Shown one piece after another: positions 10,535-21,519 of a stretch of 64,000 nt of DNA. Made by a program: the position numbers and the translations under genes. Every line of letters starts with the position of its first letter. Positions within the stretch are counted from its first letter, which is position 1. This stretch comes from Macrothele yani (taxonomy: Eukaryota > Arthropoda > Arachnida > Araneae > Macrothelidae): NCBI GenBank assembly GCA_039090855.1, contig CM076990.1:203799232-203863231 (forward strand), written 5' to 3'. Under the pieces are notes generated by a model. That model was not told the origin of the DNA. It saw nothing but the letters and a program-made list of their open reading frames with translations, and did no database searches.

Positions 10535-11764
10535 GGGTATGGAGAAGTGGCCACCGGAGCTGCATAAACAAATTTCGTGTGGCTATATTATTCGCCACTA
10601 CTTGAGCAACTATTGTTCACAAAATATTTTCTTTTTAATATTTCCTTTTCAGCAAGAAATTTAAACATTCCATGAATTTCGGGCCAAAGACAAAGCGGAG
10701 AACTGGCCACAAAAAATTTAAGGGGCCGTCCGTAAAAAAATTGCATTTTGGATTGCTCCGTGGCTACGTCTTTCGAGATTGGTCATCTGACATACATAAA
10801 ATTTCCAAAATTTCGTATTTTATTATTCACTATATTTTTCAAGGGTTATAAACTACAGGTAAACAAATTCTCTGCCTGTATGTACACACCAAGGATACTT
10901 GTCGTGAAGGAGGGGGAGGGGGGGGGGCTTAAAATATGAAATATAAAGAATTTCTGGTCCGATTGGGAGATTTTCAGCATTTACAACCTACAAGTCAACA
11001 AATTATCTGAGGGCTGTGCTGCCTCAGGAAACCTGGAGGGTGGGGGATGTTGTGATACTAAAAGTGTAAAATGTAAACAATTTCTGGTCAGTTGGGAGAT
11101 TTTGAGCGCTTACAAACTACATCTCAACAAGCTGTCTGCGGCCATATGCTAACGCAGAAAACCTGTCTCGGTCAAAGGGGGGCGGGGGCAGAATATGCAC
11201 TCAGATAATTTGTTGACTTGTAGGCAGTAAATGCTGAAAATCTCCCGATCGGACCAGAAATACTTTATATTTTACACTTTTGGTATCTCCCTCGCCCCCC
11301 TTCCCCCGACAGTTTTGCTGAGTAGGCACATGCCCTCAGATAATGTGCCGTATTTTATACTTTTGGTGTAACCCCTCTCGCCCAACAGGTTTCCTGAGGC
11401 AGCACATGCCCTCAGATAATTTGTTGAGTTGTAGCTTGGAAATGCTGAAAATCTCACTATCGGACCAGAAATGCTTTATATTTTACATTTTAGGCCCTCC
11501 CCTCCCCGATAGGTTGCCTGAGCAGGAAGATGCCTTCAGATAATGTGTCGAGTGAAATCTTTTGTTGAGTTGTAGGTCATCAACATTTTTCATAAAGAAT
11601 TACATTAAGTATCGCAATTAAGAAAAGACGAAATTACGGAAACTTTATATGACTCAGATAACCAACCTCTGGGGTCGTGGCCACGAAGCGGTCAAAACGC
11701 AATTTTTATAAGAGCCCTTAAAATTTTTGTGGCTAGTTCTCCGGTGGCCACTTCTCCTAAACCC
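10535..11764. mobile_element. Foldback element, 1.23 kb, with inverted internal repeats
   Basis: The ends GGGTATGGAGAAGTGGCCAC and GTGGCCACTTCTCCTAAACCC are inverted repeats. Further in, 10698-10830 pairs with the reverse complement of about 11630-11745. The middle is built of ~120-bp units (TTCTGGTCCGATTGGGAGATTTTCAGCATTTACA type, with G/C-rich runs) that run forward on the left and in reverse on the right of about 11190. It encodes no protein. It lies inside the 9602-15056 element. Confidence 0.75.
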
Positions 11765-11765
11765 T

Positions 11766-12463
11766 ACCTAATAAGCTGTAAGACCCCCTTTAGCCCGCAA
11801 AACAGCGGCCACTCGTCGAGGCATCGATTCGATGTGGTGGCGATATTTAACCTGGAGTATCGGGTACCATAATGTCAACAGCAAGCCCCCAGTTCCGGTA
11901 CATTTCGGGGAGGGGGGGGATTTTGTGCGAACCCGCCTTTTCAAGTCGAAACACAAATATTCGATTGGGTTCATGTCAGCTAAATTTGGAGGCCAGGGCA
12001 TTAACAGGAAGTCACCAGCATGTTCCTTGAACCACTCCTTGAGGATTCTGGCAGTGTGGCCTGGGGCATTATCCTGTTGATAATGGACATCACCAGCAGG
12101 AAACACAGTTGCCCTGAATGGGTGAACTTGGTCCGCAAAGATATTCAGGTTCCTGACTGATGTAAGAGATTGTGCTGTTAGGTTAATGGGGCCTAAAGTG
12201 TCGCAAGAAAATATCGCCCACAGCATAACACCGCCGCCGCTGCCGCCGGCCTATTTCCGCTCAACAGTACATCCTGGTGCCATAGCCTCCGTTGGTAATC
12301 GGCGTATCCGCGCTCGGCCGTCTACGTAATGCAACAGGAATCTTGCTTCGTCAGACCAGGCTACTTTCTTCCATTCATGCAAGTGTCCAATCTCGATGAT
12401 CTTGTGCCTATTTTATTCGTTGCTGGCGATGATGTGCAGTGAGCATGAGGACCCGGCTGGGTC
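11766..12463 (-). pseudogene. Tc1-like transposase fragment (C-terminal half)
   Basis: On the minus strand the frame 11768-12226 gives MLWAIFSCDTLGPI, QQDNAPGHTARI with the second catalytic Asp, DMNPIEYLCFDL with the catalytic Glu, and an SMPRRVAAVLRAKGGLTAY end. Upstream, the first catalytic region is present but shifted out of frame, and the copy is cut near 12463 before the DNA-binding part. It belongs to the same subfamily as the copy at 33396-34516. The DD34E spacing region is intact, but no complete protein remains. Confidence 0.85.
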
Positions 12464-12549
12464 ATCATATAATTATAGTATGGTAAAATTTGTATTTATA
12501 TTGCTTTCAGCATAAGTGGATGCACGAATCTGCTTTCGCGAGCGAAGTA

Positions 12550-13814
12550 TTACAAATAAGTATTTGAGCATTTTTTATGTGACGTATAACACTAATTTAC
12601 AGATCCGACATTTCCCTGCGTTGTTGTCGTGTGACCGTAACTGGTCTAGCGTATAAAATGTGACACAGAGAAACGTTTGCCCCAAAGTCAAACGCACTTT
12701 CACATTGGTTGGTGAAAGATGGCAAGCGATACTGCATTGGTTACGAATTTCATCAAGAAAAAAGTGCTGCAAAAGCATGTGCAACAATCTGTTCTGTTCT
12801 GGGGGAGAATATTGTATCGAAAAGCACGTGGGGGTTTTGGTTTAGCCGGTTTAAAGCAGGTGATTTTGGTGTTAGCGATCGAAAACGTAACGGAGCCCCG
12901 CATACGATTTCACACGAGGAACTACCAGCACTGATGGACGAAAATTCGTCTCAAAAGCAAAAGGAACTAGCTGAACAATGGGGGTAACTCAACAAACCAT
13001 TTCCAATCGTTTACGCGCAATGGGAAAGATTTAGAAGGAAGGAAAATGAATGCCACATGACCTGAGCCAGAGGAACAAGGATGAGCGTGTCATGAAGTGT
13101 TTGAATCTGATGAATAAACAACACAGAAAGTCTTTTCTGTGGAGACTCGTTGTAGGTGATGAGAAGTGGATATGGTACGACAATCCCAAAAGCAAAAGAA
13201 AACACTGGGTAGACCCAGGTGAAGCAACAACTTCGATACCGAAACCCAATATTCACTCCAAGAAAGTTCTGCTATGCATCTGGTGGGATATGAAGGGTGT
13301 GCTCTATTATGAACTATTGGAACAGGGTCAGGCTGCTACTGCTGATCACTAACTACAAGCAATAGTTGCTGCGATTGAACCAGGAAATCTGTCGGAAATG
13401 TTCATTCACAGGCAAAGATTTGCGTCCCATGAAATTACTGCATGACAACACTAGGCCGCATGTCTCGAAATCGGTCAAGGAATCATTATTGACGCTTGGC
13501 TAGGAAGTTTTGGAGCACCCGGTGGATAGTTCCGACATAAGCCCCTTCAGTCTATTATTTGTTCCGATCGATTCAACATGGTTTGTCTGCCGTACGGTTC
13601 CGGACATGTGACGAAGCGCAAAAATGTGTTGACGACTTCATTGCGTCACAGGACAAAGTATTCTTCATGCCTGGAATCCGTCAGCTGCCTGACCGATGGC
13701 GGAAGGTGATAGATAATGACGGCACATATTTTGATTCGTAAAGGTATTGTTGTTTTCTCGCATATTACAAGTAGCATTGTCTTAAAACGCTTTAAAATGT
13801 ATTTGTACACCTAA
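12550..13814 (+). mobile_element. Mariner (mauritiana-like), near full length
   Basis: The right end ...AAAATGTATTTGTACACCTAA matches the end of the mariner at 27454-32001. The left end TTACAAATAAG lacks about five bases of the usual TTAGGTGTACAAATAAG and is preceded by TA. The 5' untranslated part (TGTGACGTATA...GATCCGACATTTCCC...) matches the other copy. The TACAAxTAxxGAATGTCGG pattern is typical of Mos1-type mariners. Confidence 0.82.
12709..13741 (+). pseudogene. Mariner transposase, broken by stops and frameshifts
   Basis: The frame opens at 12709 with GYEFHQEKSAAKACATICSV and a WFSRFKAGDFGVSDRKR block (helix-turn-helix region), and stops at 12985. The core resumes at 13050 with [33 protein letters not shown] (first catalytic Asp) and [12 protein letters not shown]. 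Then come LLHDNTRPHVSK (second Asp, other frame) near 13440 and the C-terminal FRSIQHGLSAVRFRTCDEAQ to 13741. The YSPDLAPSD block with the third Asp is lost near 13530. The family is normally about 345 residues in one frame. Confidence 0.85.
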
Positions 13815-14840
13815 CAATATAGCTGTTCTTTGGGTAAATGTGGCGTTAATTGGCATATCCTAGTTGCGCTAATTAGGAAAAAAAGACTGGTACAAACATA
13901 TATATTTTAGATATCGATTATTAATTTGTGTGAAGCTCACGCTCTTTTCGCCATGATTTCAGAATTCGATACGATTACAAAGTTTCGGAAAACGTGCGAC
14001 AGCGATGAATCCAACTTTTTTCTGTTAACCCTTTCGCGACTACAACGCCCTATGCGCCCGGACATTCAGACAACCACACGCAAGGTTAATAGACTGAAAT
14101 GTTTGCTCATCCCACCTATGTCGCAGCGGAAGTATCGGTCACTTACGTAGTGACGTCACTATAAAGAATGGGTAGATCGTCGATACTTGGTCGTACAACT
14201 AAAGCACTTGCGTGAGAAGTGTTGTGAACAATTTTAAATTCAAATGCACTTTGAAGTTTAAATCTTACAGCCAAGATAAAATGGGGGAAAAAAACAACAA
14301 CAACAAAAAAAACAGCGTCAACAATACACGTAGGAAAAATTGACATCCATGTGAATATTTTATTTATTGTAAACCAAGATGTTAAAGAAAATAAGTATAA
14401 TTTTATTTTTCCAAATCTATTTAATCTAAACAGGACATTGACTGGCATTAAGGAAAAGTGCAAGGATAGCGATCATAGCTTTTAAATTTAATTTCATGCA
14501 ACTGTAGAATTGCCTTCTTTCACTAAATTCGAGAGAAAGAAAAAACACCATAATATTATGTTAGTAGCACCACATAAAGAAATGCCTTTATGCCGTACAA
14601 ATCAAAACTTCAGCAACATTCAAGGAACTCGCTTAATTAAAAAGCTGCAAATTAATTCTATTAAATGCTCCGTTATTATTTGTAATTAATCGCTTAATAA
14701 AAAAGTTAAAATCATATATTTTCAAAATCTTTTTCCTTTCTTTTCGTCATATTTTCATCGCTAAATTTTGAGACCTTTAAAAATCGAGACCTTATTTAAT
14801 GCAAAGAAATGCTTTCTTCACTCATTTTGCCATGTTCCTT
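13815..14840. other. AT-rich interior of the 9602-15056 element
   Basis: No family match and no repeat was seen apart from A-runs near 14290-14310. From about 14845 onward reverse-oriented ACCGGTTAAAATAG / GGGTTATT words mark the right subterminal repeats. Confidence 0.45.
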
Positions 14841-15056
14841 AAGTAACTATTTTAACCGGTATTCTCTTCTTGGGTTGGTAAGACATTTTTTCCTGAGGAT
14901 TTGGAAGTTAGTCGAATACTAAAGTGCAAAACAAATTCATTTTGCTTTTTGTTGCTATTAGGAGAAACAAAAAAAAAACAACCGAATTTTTCATAATTTT
15001 AACTATGAGTTATTTTGACGCGGGTTATTCTTTCTGGGTTAATTTGACATGTAACC

Positions 15057-16932
15057 GTTTTACTCCCTTTCCAATTTTGATTGGTCCTGTATTCCCAAAT
15101 AGTCGAACTCTTGCACTTGCATTTTCATAGATGTTATTAATATTGCTAATGTAAGCATTTTCAATACCGCAGGATTTCAAAGCCATTGTAACTGCTGATT
15201 TCACGGAATCAAAGGCCTTTTTATAAACGATGAAATCCATGCGTAATGGGAGCTCATATTCTCTCGGTCTTTCAATTAGTCCTCTCAGTGCATGAATATT
15301 ATCTATCGTGCTGTAGCCACTCTTGAATCTAGTTTGTTCTCATGGTTGAGCCATGCCTAGTGTTAAATCAAGCGATGTAAAAGAACCTTAGTGAAGATTT
15401 TATAAACCACTGATAGGAGGTGATGAGCCTGCAGTTCCTGAGATCTTCAATGCTACCTTTTTTTATGGTAACAGGATCGTTGTAGCATTGTTCCAATCCG
15501 CAGGAATCTTTCCTTCATTGAGACATGTAGTGAAAACTTGGGAGAGTGTGGTTTCTATTTCTCCGCTTGCTTCTTGTAGAATTTTCACGGCTTGGGAGAG
15601 TGTGGTTTCTATTTCTCCGCTTGCTTCTTGTAGAATTTTCACGGCAATTCAATCTTTTCCTGGAGCTCTTCCCTGTTTCATGTTCTAAATTACATGTGTA
15701 ACGTCTGGTGGGAGACTCTAGAACATTTCTTAATGACTGGAATAGGTGGATCATCTCTTTCATATAGGTTTGTGTAGAAATCTTTAAATCTTGACGAAAT
15801 GTCAACTGTATTTCTTGTTAGAGAACCATCTTCTTTTCTGAGTGCGACAATCTGTTTGTTTCCTTTACTGAGATGTCCCTTTGCTTTCTTCAGGCTTTGA
15901 TTACTTTCAATTGCTTTTCTCACTAGTTTACAATTGAATTTCCTTGTCTTCAGTGATATTTTTCTGAATTGTCTTGCATAGCTCTATATATTCTACTTTA
16001 GCAGTAAAATTTTATTTTTTGTCCTCATCTCCCTCTCTTTTGCATCAGCTTTTTTATTTGTCCCGATATTTTGTTCTTATGAAACTTGTTCTTAGTACCA
16101 CCTATATTTGTTGCTGTTTCCATAAGATCACTGATGAGTTCTTTGTTAACTTCAGAAATGTCCACTTCTCCTGATGTTAGACCTTCTAGAGCAGTGAATC
16201 GTTTCCTCAGTTCCAAGTTGAAGGTATTGTGATGATTTTTAAGGTTGGCCAAGCAAATACATTTTTTTTATTTACGAGCTTACCACGTTCCAGTTTAGTG
16301 TTGAGGTGCATCTCACATCTCACCATTCCATGGTCACTACCTGTGTTGTATTTGTTTAGAATACTGCAGTCTTCCATGACGAACTTCTTATTACAAATAA
16401 TAAAACCAATTTCACTTGTCGTTCGAATGGGATGCCTCCATGTCCATTTCCTTTGAGGCTTTTTCTTGAAAAAGGAGTTCATGATAAAAAAAACCTTTCT
16501 GCCTCTGCAAACTCTACGAGGGTATTGCATGCTGGTTTCTGCTGTCAGGACCGAATTTACCTACCTAAGTTTCATTCAGATGCTGTTGTCCTGTTTTTGC
16601 ATTTAAATCTCATATAATGATCTTCAAGTGATGCTTACTTTTACTATTTAAATGCCGAATTTCTTCGTAAAATTCTTCAAGTTTTTCTTCAGGATGGCTT
16701 GTAGTGGGCGCGTAAGCCTAAATAATCTGAGCTTGGTATGTTTTCGATAGTTGGAAAACGAGTCCCACAGCTCTGTCCGAGGAACTTTCAACTTCTAGAA
16801 CTTTTCCGTTCAGTTTCTTGTTTATTATAAATCTAACACCACTAGTTCTGCCAGTATCTGTCCCATGATAGTAGAAGAGATGTCCACTTTTCAGTTCAAT
16901 GAGATCTTCTCCTTTTCTTCTTATCTCACTTA
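15057..16932 (-). pseudogene. LINE A: endonuclease to reverse transcriptase N-terminal part
   Basis: The minus strand encodes, from right to left, SEIRRKGEDLIELKSGHLFYYHGTDTGRTSGVRF (APE endonuclease), a QIIxAYAPT block near 16720, ICDLNAKTGQ near 16600, FFKKKPQRKWTWR near 16450, SDHGMVRCEM near 16330, and a linker. Then come DFIVYKKAFDSVKSA near 15200 (reverse transcriptase) and GNTGPIKIGKGVK at the break. Stops and shifts occur throughout. A 54-bp tandem duplication lies at 15541-15650. The ORF continues at 8785-9601 (3') and 18117-18200 (5'). Confidence 0.88.
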
Positions 16933-17024
16933 TTAGGTGCTTGAATTAATTCCCGCTGTTTTTTTTTTTTTTTTTTGGCACACAAACACCTGGTTGTGGC
17001 CACAGAACGGTACAGGATAGCCTA

Positions 17025-17940
17025 TTCAAAGTAGTGTCCGTTGGCAGCTACGACGCATTCCCACCGTTGGGGTGACAAATGGATTCCGCGGTAGAAAAAT
17101 GTAGGTTCTTTCGAGGTGAACCATTCATCGAACCACTTTTGGATATCCGCGACAGAAAGGAAGTGCTGCTCTGACAGGCCATGTTGTAGCGACCGGAACA
17201 AATGGAAGTCAGAAGGAGCAATGTCCGGGGAATAAGACGGGTGGAGTAAGAAGTCCCAGCCAAGTGCCTCCAAGAGTTCTTTTTTTTTTTTTTTTTTGAT
17301 TGGTGGTTTAATGACCACCGTGAGCAACTCGATGGGCTATAAGCAGTCGCCCGTCCCTAATTTAGGGTCACTGGTTCCAGGGAAGGGAGAGAGCCAGTGC
17401 CGTAAGACAAACACAACATCCATGCCTCACCGGGATTCGAACCCGGACCCCTTTCGGACGAATGATCAGAGGCAATCGCTTAGACCTCTGCGCCACCGGG
17501 GCGGCCTCCTAGAGTTCCTTCACGGATTTGGCGACATGAGGTCTAGCGTTGTCGTGGAGAAGAATAACCTTGTAATGTGGGATCCAGTTTCCGAGCTTCT
17601 GGATCATTCCCATTGCCTTTAAACGTTTGCTAACCGTTGACTCATCGACCCGTAGCGTTTCAGATAACTCGTGGAGCGTCTGACACGGATCCTCGTCCAA
17701 TAAGGCTTCCAATGCGCCATCTTCGAACTTTTTCGGCTCCCCAGAGCGCTCTTTGTCCTTCACGTCATATTCGGTGGCTTTGAAGCGTTGGAACCACTCT
17801 CTGCATGTTGTTTCCGATAGGGCATGTTCATCATAGGCCTGCACTAGCAAACGATGACTTTCCGCTGAAGATTTCTTGAGATAAAAGCAGAAGAGTAATG
17901 CTTCCCGCAAATGCTCCTCTTTTGGTACGAAACTCGACAT
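17025..17940 (-). pseudogene. Mariner transposase with central deletion and SINE insertion
   Basis: The minus-strand start MSSFVPKEEHLREALLFCF (ATG at about 17940) leads through a helix-turn-helix region, ETTCREWFQRFK, and RLKAMGMIQKLGNWIPH. It then jumps straight to YKVILLHDNARPHVAKSVKEL. The block that should hold the first catalytic Asp (about 110 residues) is deleted without losing the frame. The SINE at 17281-17506 follows, and the ORF resumes as LLEALGWDFLLHPSYSPDIAPSDFHLF and ends ...ANGHYFE. A complete deletion derivative like this could have moved only with help from another transposase. Confidence 0.9.
17281..17506 (-). repeat. tRNA-derived SINE (family A) nested in the mariner
   Basis: On the minus strand it begins GGCCGCCCCGGTGGCGCAG (A-box), has a GGGTTCGAATCCCGG B-box and a body with AACCAGTGACCCTAAATTAGG, and ends in a T-run (poly-A). 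The flanking words CCAAGAGTTCT and CCTAGAGTTCC form an imperfect 11-bp target duplication. Family A has about ten copies in this window. Confidence 0.92.
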
Positions 17941-18116
17941 CGTGAATGCGATGCAAACTCGTGTTCTGTGCCCTCCCGATCGCGTGTCACACACTGCTTC
18001 GCCCAGACTACGTACGGTACGTGCGCGCGCAAGGGAGGTCACGTATGGCCCGGGTCACAGCGCGTCAGTGCTGCGTTCTATTGGGCAACAGCGGGAATTA
18101 ATTCAAGCACCTAATA

Positions 18117-18200
18117 GTTCAACGATATTCCACTTGATTTTTTGTTGTTTGTCCTCCAATTCAAGGAGCCTTGAAAGTGGAGGGGATTCGGACACACACT
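18117..18200 (-). pseudogene. LINE A: 5' end of the surviving endonuclease ORF
   Basis: The minus strand reads LLELEDKQQKIKWNIVEL and joins ISEIRRKGE across the mariner. This is the start of the APE endonuclease domain. The LINE appears truncated a little upstream; I see no promoter or 5' untranslated region. Confidence 0.8.
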
Positions 18201-19334
18201 TCGAGAACAAAATTTTTCATTATCGGGTGCAATGGATAAATGGTTTGTTCCAATAGGAACGGAATAGATTAAATCGGTAAGTCACTGCAGAATGCCTTGA
18301 AGTGCTTTTTAGTAGGTGTCAAAAATATCTATTTTCCTAAGTCATCTTTTTTGGGAACTGCAATTGAGAATCATCTGCGGGACGTGCATTGAAATGAAGC
18401 ACTAACTTATTTCAACTATAGTCATTCCTTGAATTGAAAGAATCACGATTCTGTACCTTTAAAATGACAACATGTGCTTTGATATATTGTAGAAACAATT
18501 AATTTTCGTGGAAATGAAATATTAACTGTTTTATAAGACACGCGAGAACCGTTTTTCTAATGGTGAATACGTAGATACAACGATAATTTCTCTCATCATT
18601 CTGTTAGGAAAATCTCATTAGAAAAAAAGTTATAATTACTCCAGACCTCTGCTGTCATGTAACAAAAATATTGTCAAAGATATACAGGTATATATATATT
18701 AAATGTGACATTTTGAGTAAGCTTAAGCCAAATTCAGTAGCATCCAGAAGTTTTCTTGTAGTCTTAGACTTGTAAGATTGATATTCCTCTTCCTACACGC
18801 GGAAGTTGCAATTGCAATTAAAATCTATCCTTCAAGAACTTTTGAAGCTGATGGCGTGCCTGGAGGAACAGAAGAGAGGAATATATTTATGATGCGTTTC
18901 TTCAATTAATGAAAGAGCGTGATGTGTGCAAAGCTATAGTTAATTGCAAGAGAGGGAACACCACAAAATATTTTCAATCCATGAAACAGCCGTTTGTAAC
19001 TATATTGCGCTCTTCAAACGGTTTCGCTGGAAACAATGGAACCACGCAAAGATTGCGGGAGTTGAAGTACTTTATTTAAGGCACATTTCTTGCACTTTAA
19101 CTGCTCTACCAAGGAAGATATGGGAAAATATCTCGAGAGTTTTAGCAACCTAGACCAAATATTTCAGTTCGTTATAAATTTTGATGTACTTTACTGTTCA
19201 ATATGAGAGTTACGAAAATTCACCTACTTGAACACACAAACTTAGAATGTGAGTATTTATATTTCCCGAAAATAAAGTCATAGGGATAATATTGGTATCC
19301 TGTAACTTAGTGAACGGTTTGATAAATAGTTATA
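18201..19334. other. AT-rich, no gene recognised
   Basis: No coding match, RNA gene or repeat seen. A small TA run (TATATATATATTAA) lies near 18690. Confidence 0.45.
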
Positions 19335-19525
19335 ACTGTTTAGGTCCTCCCAATGGCCGAGTGATCAGAAGCGTGGGCTTCTAGTTAATCATCTGAGTTA
19401 GACTACAGGTCGAGTTCAGGCTGATTTATGGACGGTGAGGGAGGATTTAATGTAGCCATGGACCTAGTGTGGCTAAATTAGGGACTGGCGAATATCTACA
19501 GTCTTAGATGTTCACCGTGGTTATT
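19335..19525 (+). repeat. tRNA-derived SINE (family C) sharing the family A tail
   Basis: The head CCCAATGGCCGAGTGATCAG resembles tRNA-Ser/Leu and has a degraded B-box (GGTCGAGTTCAGGC). The 3' part (CTAAATTAGGGACTGGCGA... TTCACCGTGGTTATTAAGC) matches the 3' body of family A. Sharing a tail with a different tRNA head suggests both families used the same LINE machinery. Confidence 0.7.
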
Positions 19526-20009
19526 AAGCTTTGAAAAGAAAAAAATAACTGCTTTGACAAAAAAATAGCGGAATACTTGTCAACAAAAGAAAGTAGAAAT
19601 ATTGATTGAATCAAATCACATGTTTAAAGGCGATCGCAAGTTGGTCAAGTGATACAACACCATTCCAATCATCTCATACATTCCTCTGGTGTCTAATTCA
19701 ATAATTCGGTTCTGGGAGATAAGAATTATCTAATGTTTGCACATTTCTATGAGTTCTACAGATTAAAGACTTTTCTTAATCACATATCACCCTAATTCAG
19801 GAACACGCGTTAAACTGTAGTCTCATTTTAGCATCACAGTAATGTAATAAATAAAGCAACTCACTGACTGTTGCAGAAAACGTTCTATCAGGCAAAGCAT
19901 TGCAAATACCTTTGCCCTCGCTGTCGTAAAATGCCTTCATTCGTTCACTGCGTAGCCAATTTATTAGGAAAACTTAACTAGTAATATACTGGACTGCTTT
20001 TGGTCTGCA
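19526..20009. other. AT-rich, no gene recognised
   Basis: Nothing coding or repeated could be named. Confidence 0.4.
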
Positions 20010-20440
20010 CAACACAGAAATGCTCATCGGCAATGATTGGACAAAATTTTGGAAACGTGCCTGCGAACACTTTTCCAGGCACGTTGACACCGAATAACGT
20101 TTTCCAATTCACAAAAATTAGATTTCAATGGATCCAGATATCTGATATACCCTTTGACTTCGTCACACAAATGCTTCATGGGATTGAGATCAGAAAACTG
20201 AAATGGTAAAAGAAGCAGGTAAGAATTTCCCTCATTTTTGTTAAACCACTCCGAGAAGATGTAAGTATTGTGGCATGGTGTGTTGTTCTTTAGAAAGTAC
20301 CACACGGTTAAACAGTTACTATATATGAATGGAAGTCATCAGTTATGATGTTTAAATACCCTTGGACATTGGTGCAGGTCCAGTCATATTGACGGGCCTA
20401 AAGTCTCCCAAGAAAAGAAAGGGCGCCTTCACATAGCCTC
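20010..20440 (-). pseudogene. Tc1-like transposase fragment
   Basis: On the minus strand the 20024-20305 frame reads NNTPCHNTYIFSEWFNKNEG (second catalytic Asp region, with the Asp now Asn) and SDLNPMKHLCDEV, where the usual DLNPIEHL Glu is Lys. An upstream piece near 20380-20430 reads GDFRPVNMTGPAPMSKGI in another frame. Both lost acids mean it cannot catalyse transposition. Confidence 0.8.
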
Positions 20441-20930
20441 CACAATTTGAATTTGAATTTAATGAAAACGTTTGCTATACAACACAGTACATCAATGTTT
20501 AACAAAATACAAACATTATAAATACTATCACATGTAGTAAACTAGTCTAAGTAATTGACACAGTATAGTGGAAACATGAACATCATGATAATATCACAAA
20601 GATCAATTCAAATTAAGCAACTTATAGAACTTCACAATTGCTCTGAGGGAAAACAAGATCACAGCCACCTGAAATATATCATATTTGAGGTGGGTGTGAT
20701 CAACCCTAGAGTTTGGGGGCCATGCAATTTGGATTCACGCTTTCCTGCTGTTGTCCGCACATTCTCACCCTGCCGAAGGCATGCAGCAGTTAAGCACGAC
20801 ATTTCTCAGATGACATCGCTCTTTATAAAGTACATATAAATCATTAAGAGTACATCTGGTGATACTTTAATCACCTCGGTGCAACGGTGCAGACTGGAGA
20901 CGTATTCTTTTGTTAGCTACAGACAGCAGT
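20441..20930. other. No gene recognised
   Basis: Mostly AT-rich. A CATTTGAATTTGAATTTAATG direct repeat word sits at its left edge. No family match. Confidence 0.4.
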
Positions 20931-20949
20931 GGTTCATCAACAGATTTCT

Positions 20950-21480
20950 GCTGTTATAATACTATCAGTACAGTGTTGAAGTCTTGAAAATTTGCGCATT
21001 CTCCGCTACCCACATCAGGACCTGCATGAAATTCCGTTTTTCATATCGAGCGTTTTTCTTTACCTGTTAAAAATACATTTTTGCATATTGCTCTCGAAAT
21101 GGTTTTTTTCTGTGACTACAGTTTTCATTTGTTATTATTTATTTCATCCACGCTCTTTCATTAATTGACTTCTAGATCATTTCCAAAATCTACTCTTTAT
21201 GTGCTTTCTTTTTCATTCCGAGAGTTTCAGCGGCAGTACCTCAGTATACTTCTTTTAATTTCTACCAAGTCTCTTCGACCCCATCCATTTCTAAATTTCT
21301 CAGTTCTTCAAATTTGCTTTTCACAAATAAGCAAAATTCTTTAGTTGTCTTCTTTCCTTTGACCTTGAGGCATTACAGTATGGTCTTTGTTACCATCGTG
21401 GTCGTTCGAATCTCTTTAACTTCATCCTCAGCTTCGGTCATAAGATGCCATCAGGGCATTTTCTGATCGGACATCGAGAA
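20950..21480 (-). pseudogene. LINE B: linker between endonuclease and reverse transcriptase
   Basis: The minus strand gives EAEDEVKEIRTTT, FCLFVKSKFEELRNLEMDGVEETW, LKEVY.GTAAETLGMKKKAHKEWI-like pieces. These match the linker (...AAKEVLGxKKxxxKDW...) between endonuclease and reverse transcriptase in RTE-like LINEs. The endonuclease lies to the right at 22691-23700, so the two are in the proper order around the inserted array element. Downstream reverse transcriptase motifs were not found. Confidence 0.6.
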
Positions 21481-21519
21481 GGATTTCTCGATGACATACC
21501 AAACTTCTCGATATTGTGA

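Larger units (their letters stand above)
9602..15056. mobile_element. 5.45-kb TIR element with ATAACCC subterminal repeats, no target duplication seen
   Basis: The left end GGTGTACCGTCAAAATAACC and the reverse complement of the right end GGTTACATGTCAAATTAACC are inverted repeats. Both are followed inward by ATAACCC-rich repeats. Joining the outer flanks (...GTCCCACT and GTTTTACTCCC...) restores the LINE reading frame across the conserved G-V-[KR]-Q box with no extra bases, so I find no target site duplication. The inside holds 120-130-bp repeats, a short cysteine-containing open frame, and later insertions: a foldback element, a Tc1 fragment and a mariner. I cannot assign a superfamily. Confidence 0.75.
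16933..18114 (-). mobile_element. Internally deleted mariner carrying a SINE, inserted in LINE A
   Basis: The ends TTAGGTGCTTGAATTAATTC and its reverse complement form 28-bp perfect inverted repeats (16933-16960 and 18087-18114), each flanked by TA. Without the SINE the element is only about 0.95 kb instead of about 1.3 kb. Removing it joins VEL-ISEIRRKGE of the LINE in frame with a single TA. The perfect TIRs suggest it is the youngest DNA transposon of this stack, apart from its own SINE. Confidence 0.92.

Noticed and set aside
12574..12787. Minus-strand open frame near the mariner start
   Set aside because: Shadow of the mariner 5' region on the other strand.
17296..17622. 108-codon plus-strand frame
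   Set aside because: It runs antisense through a SINE and a mariner.
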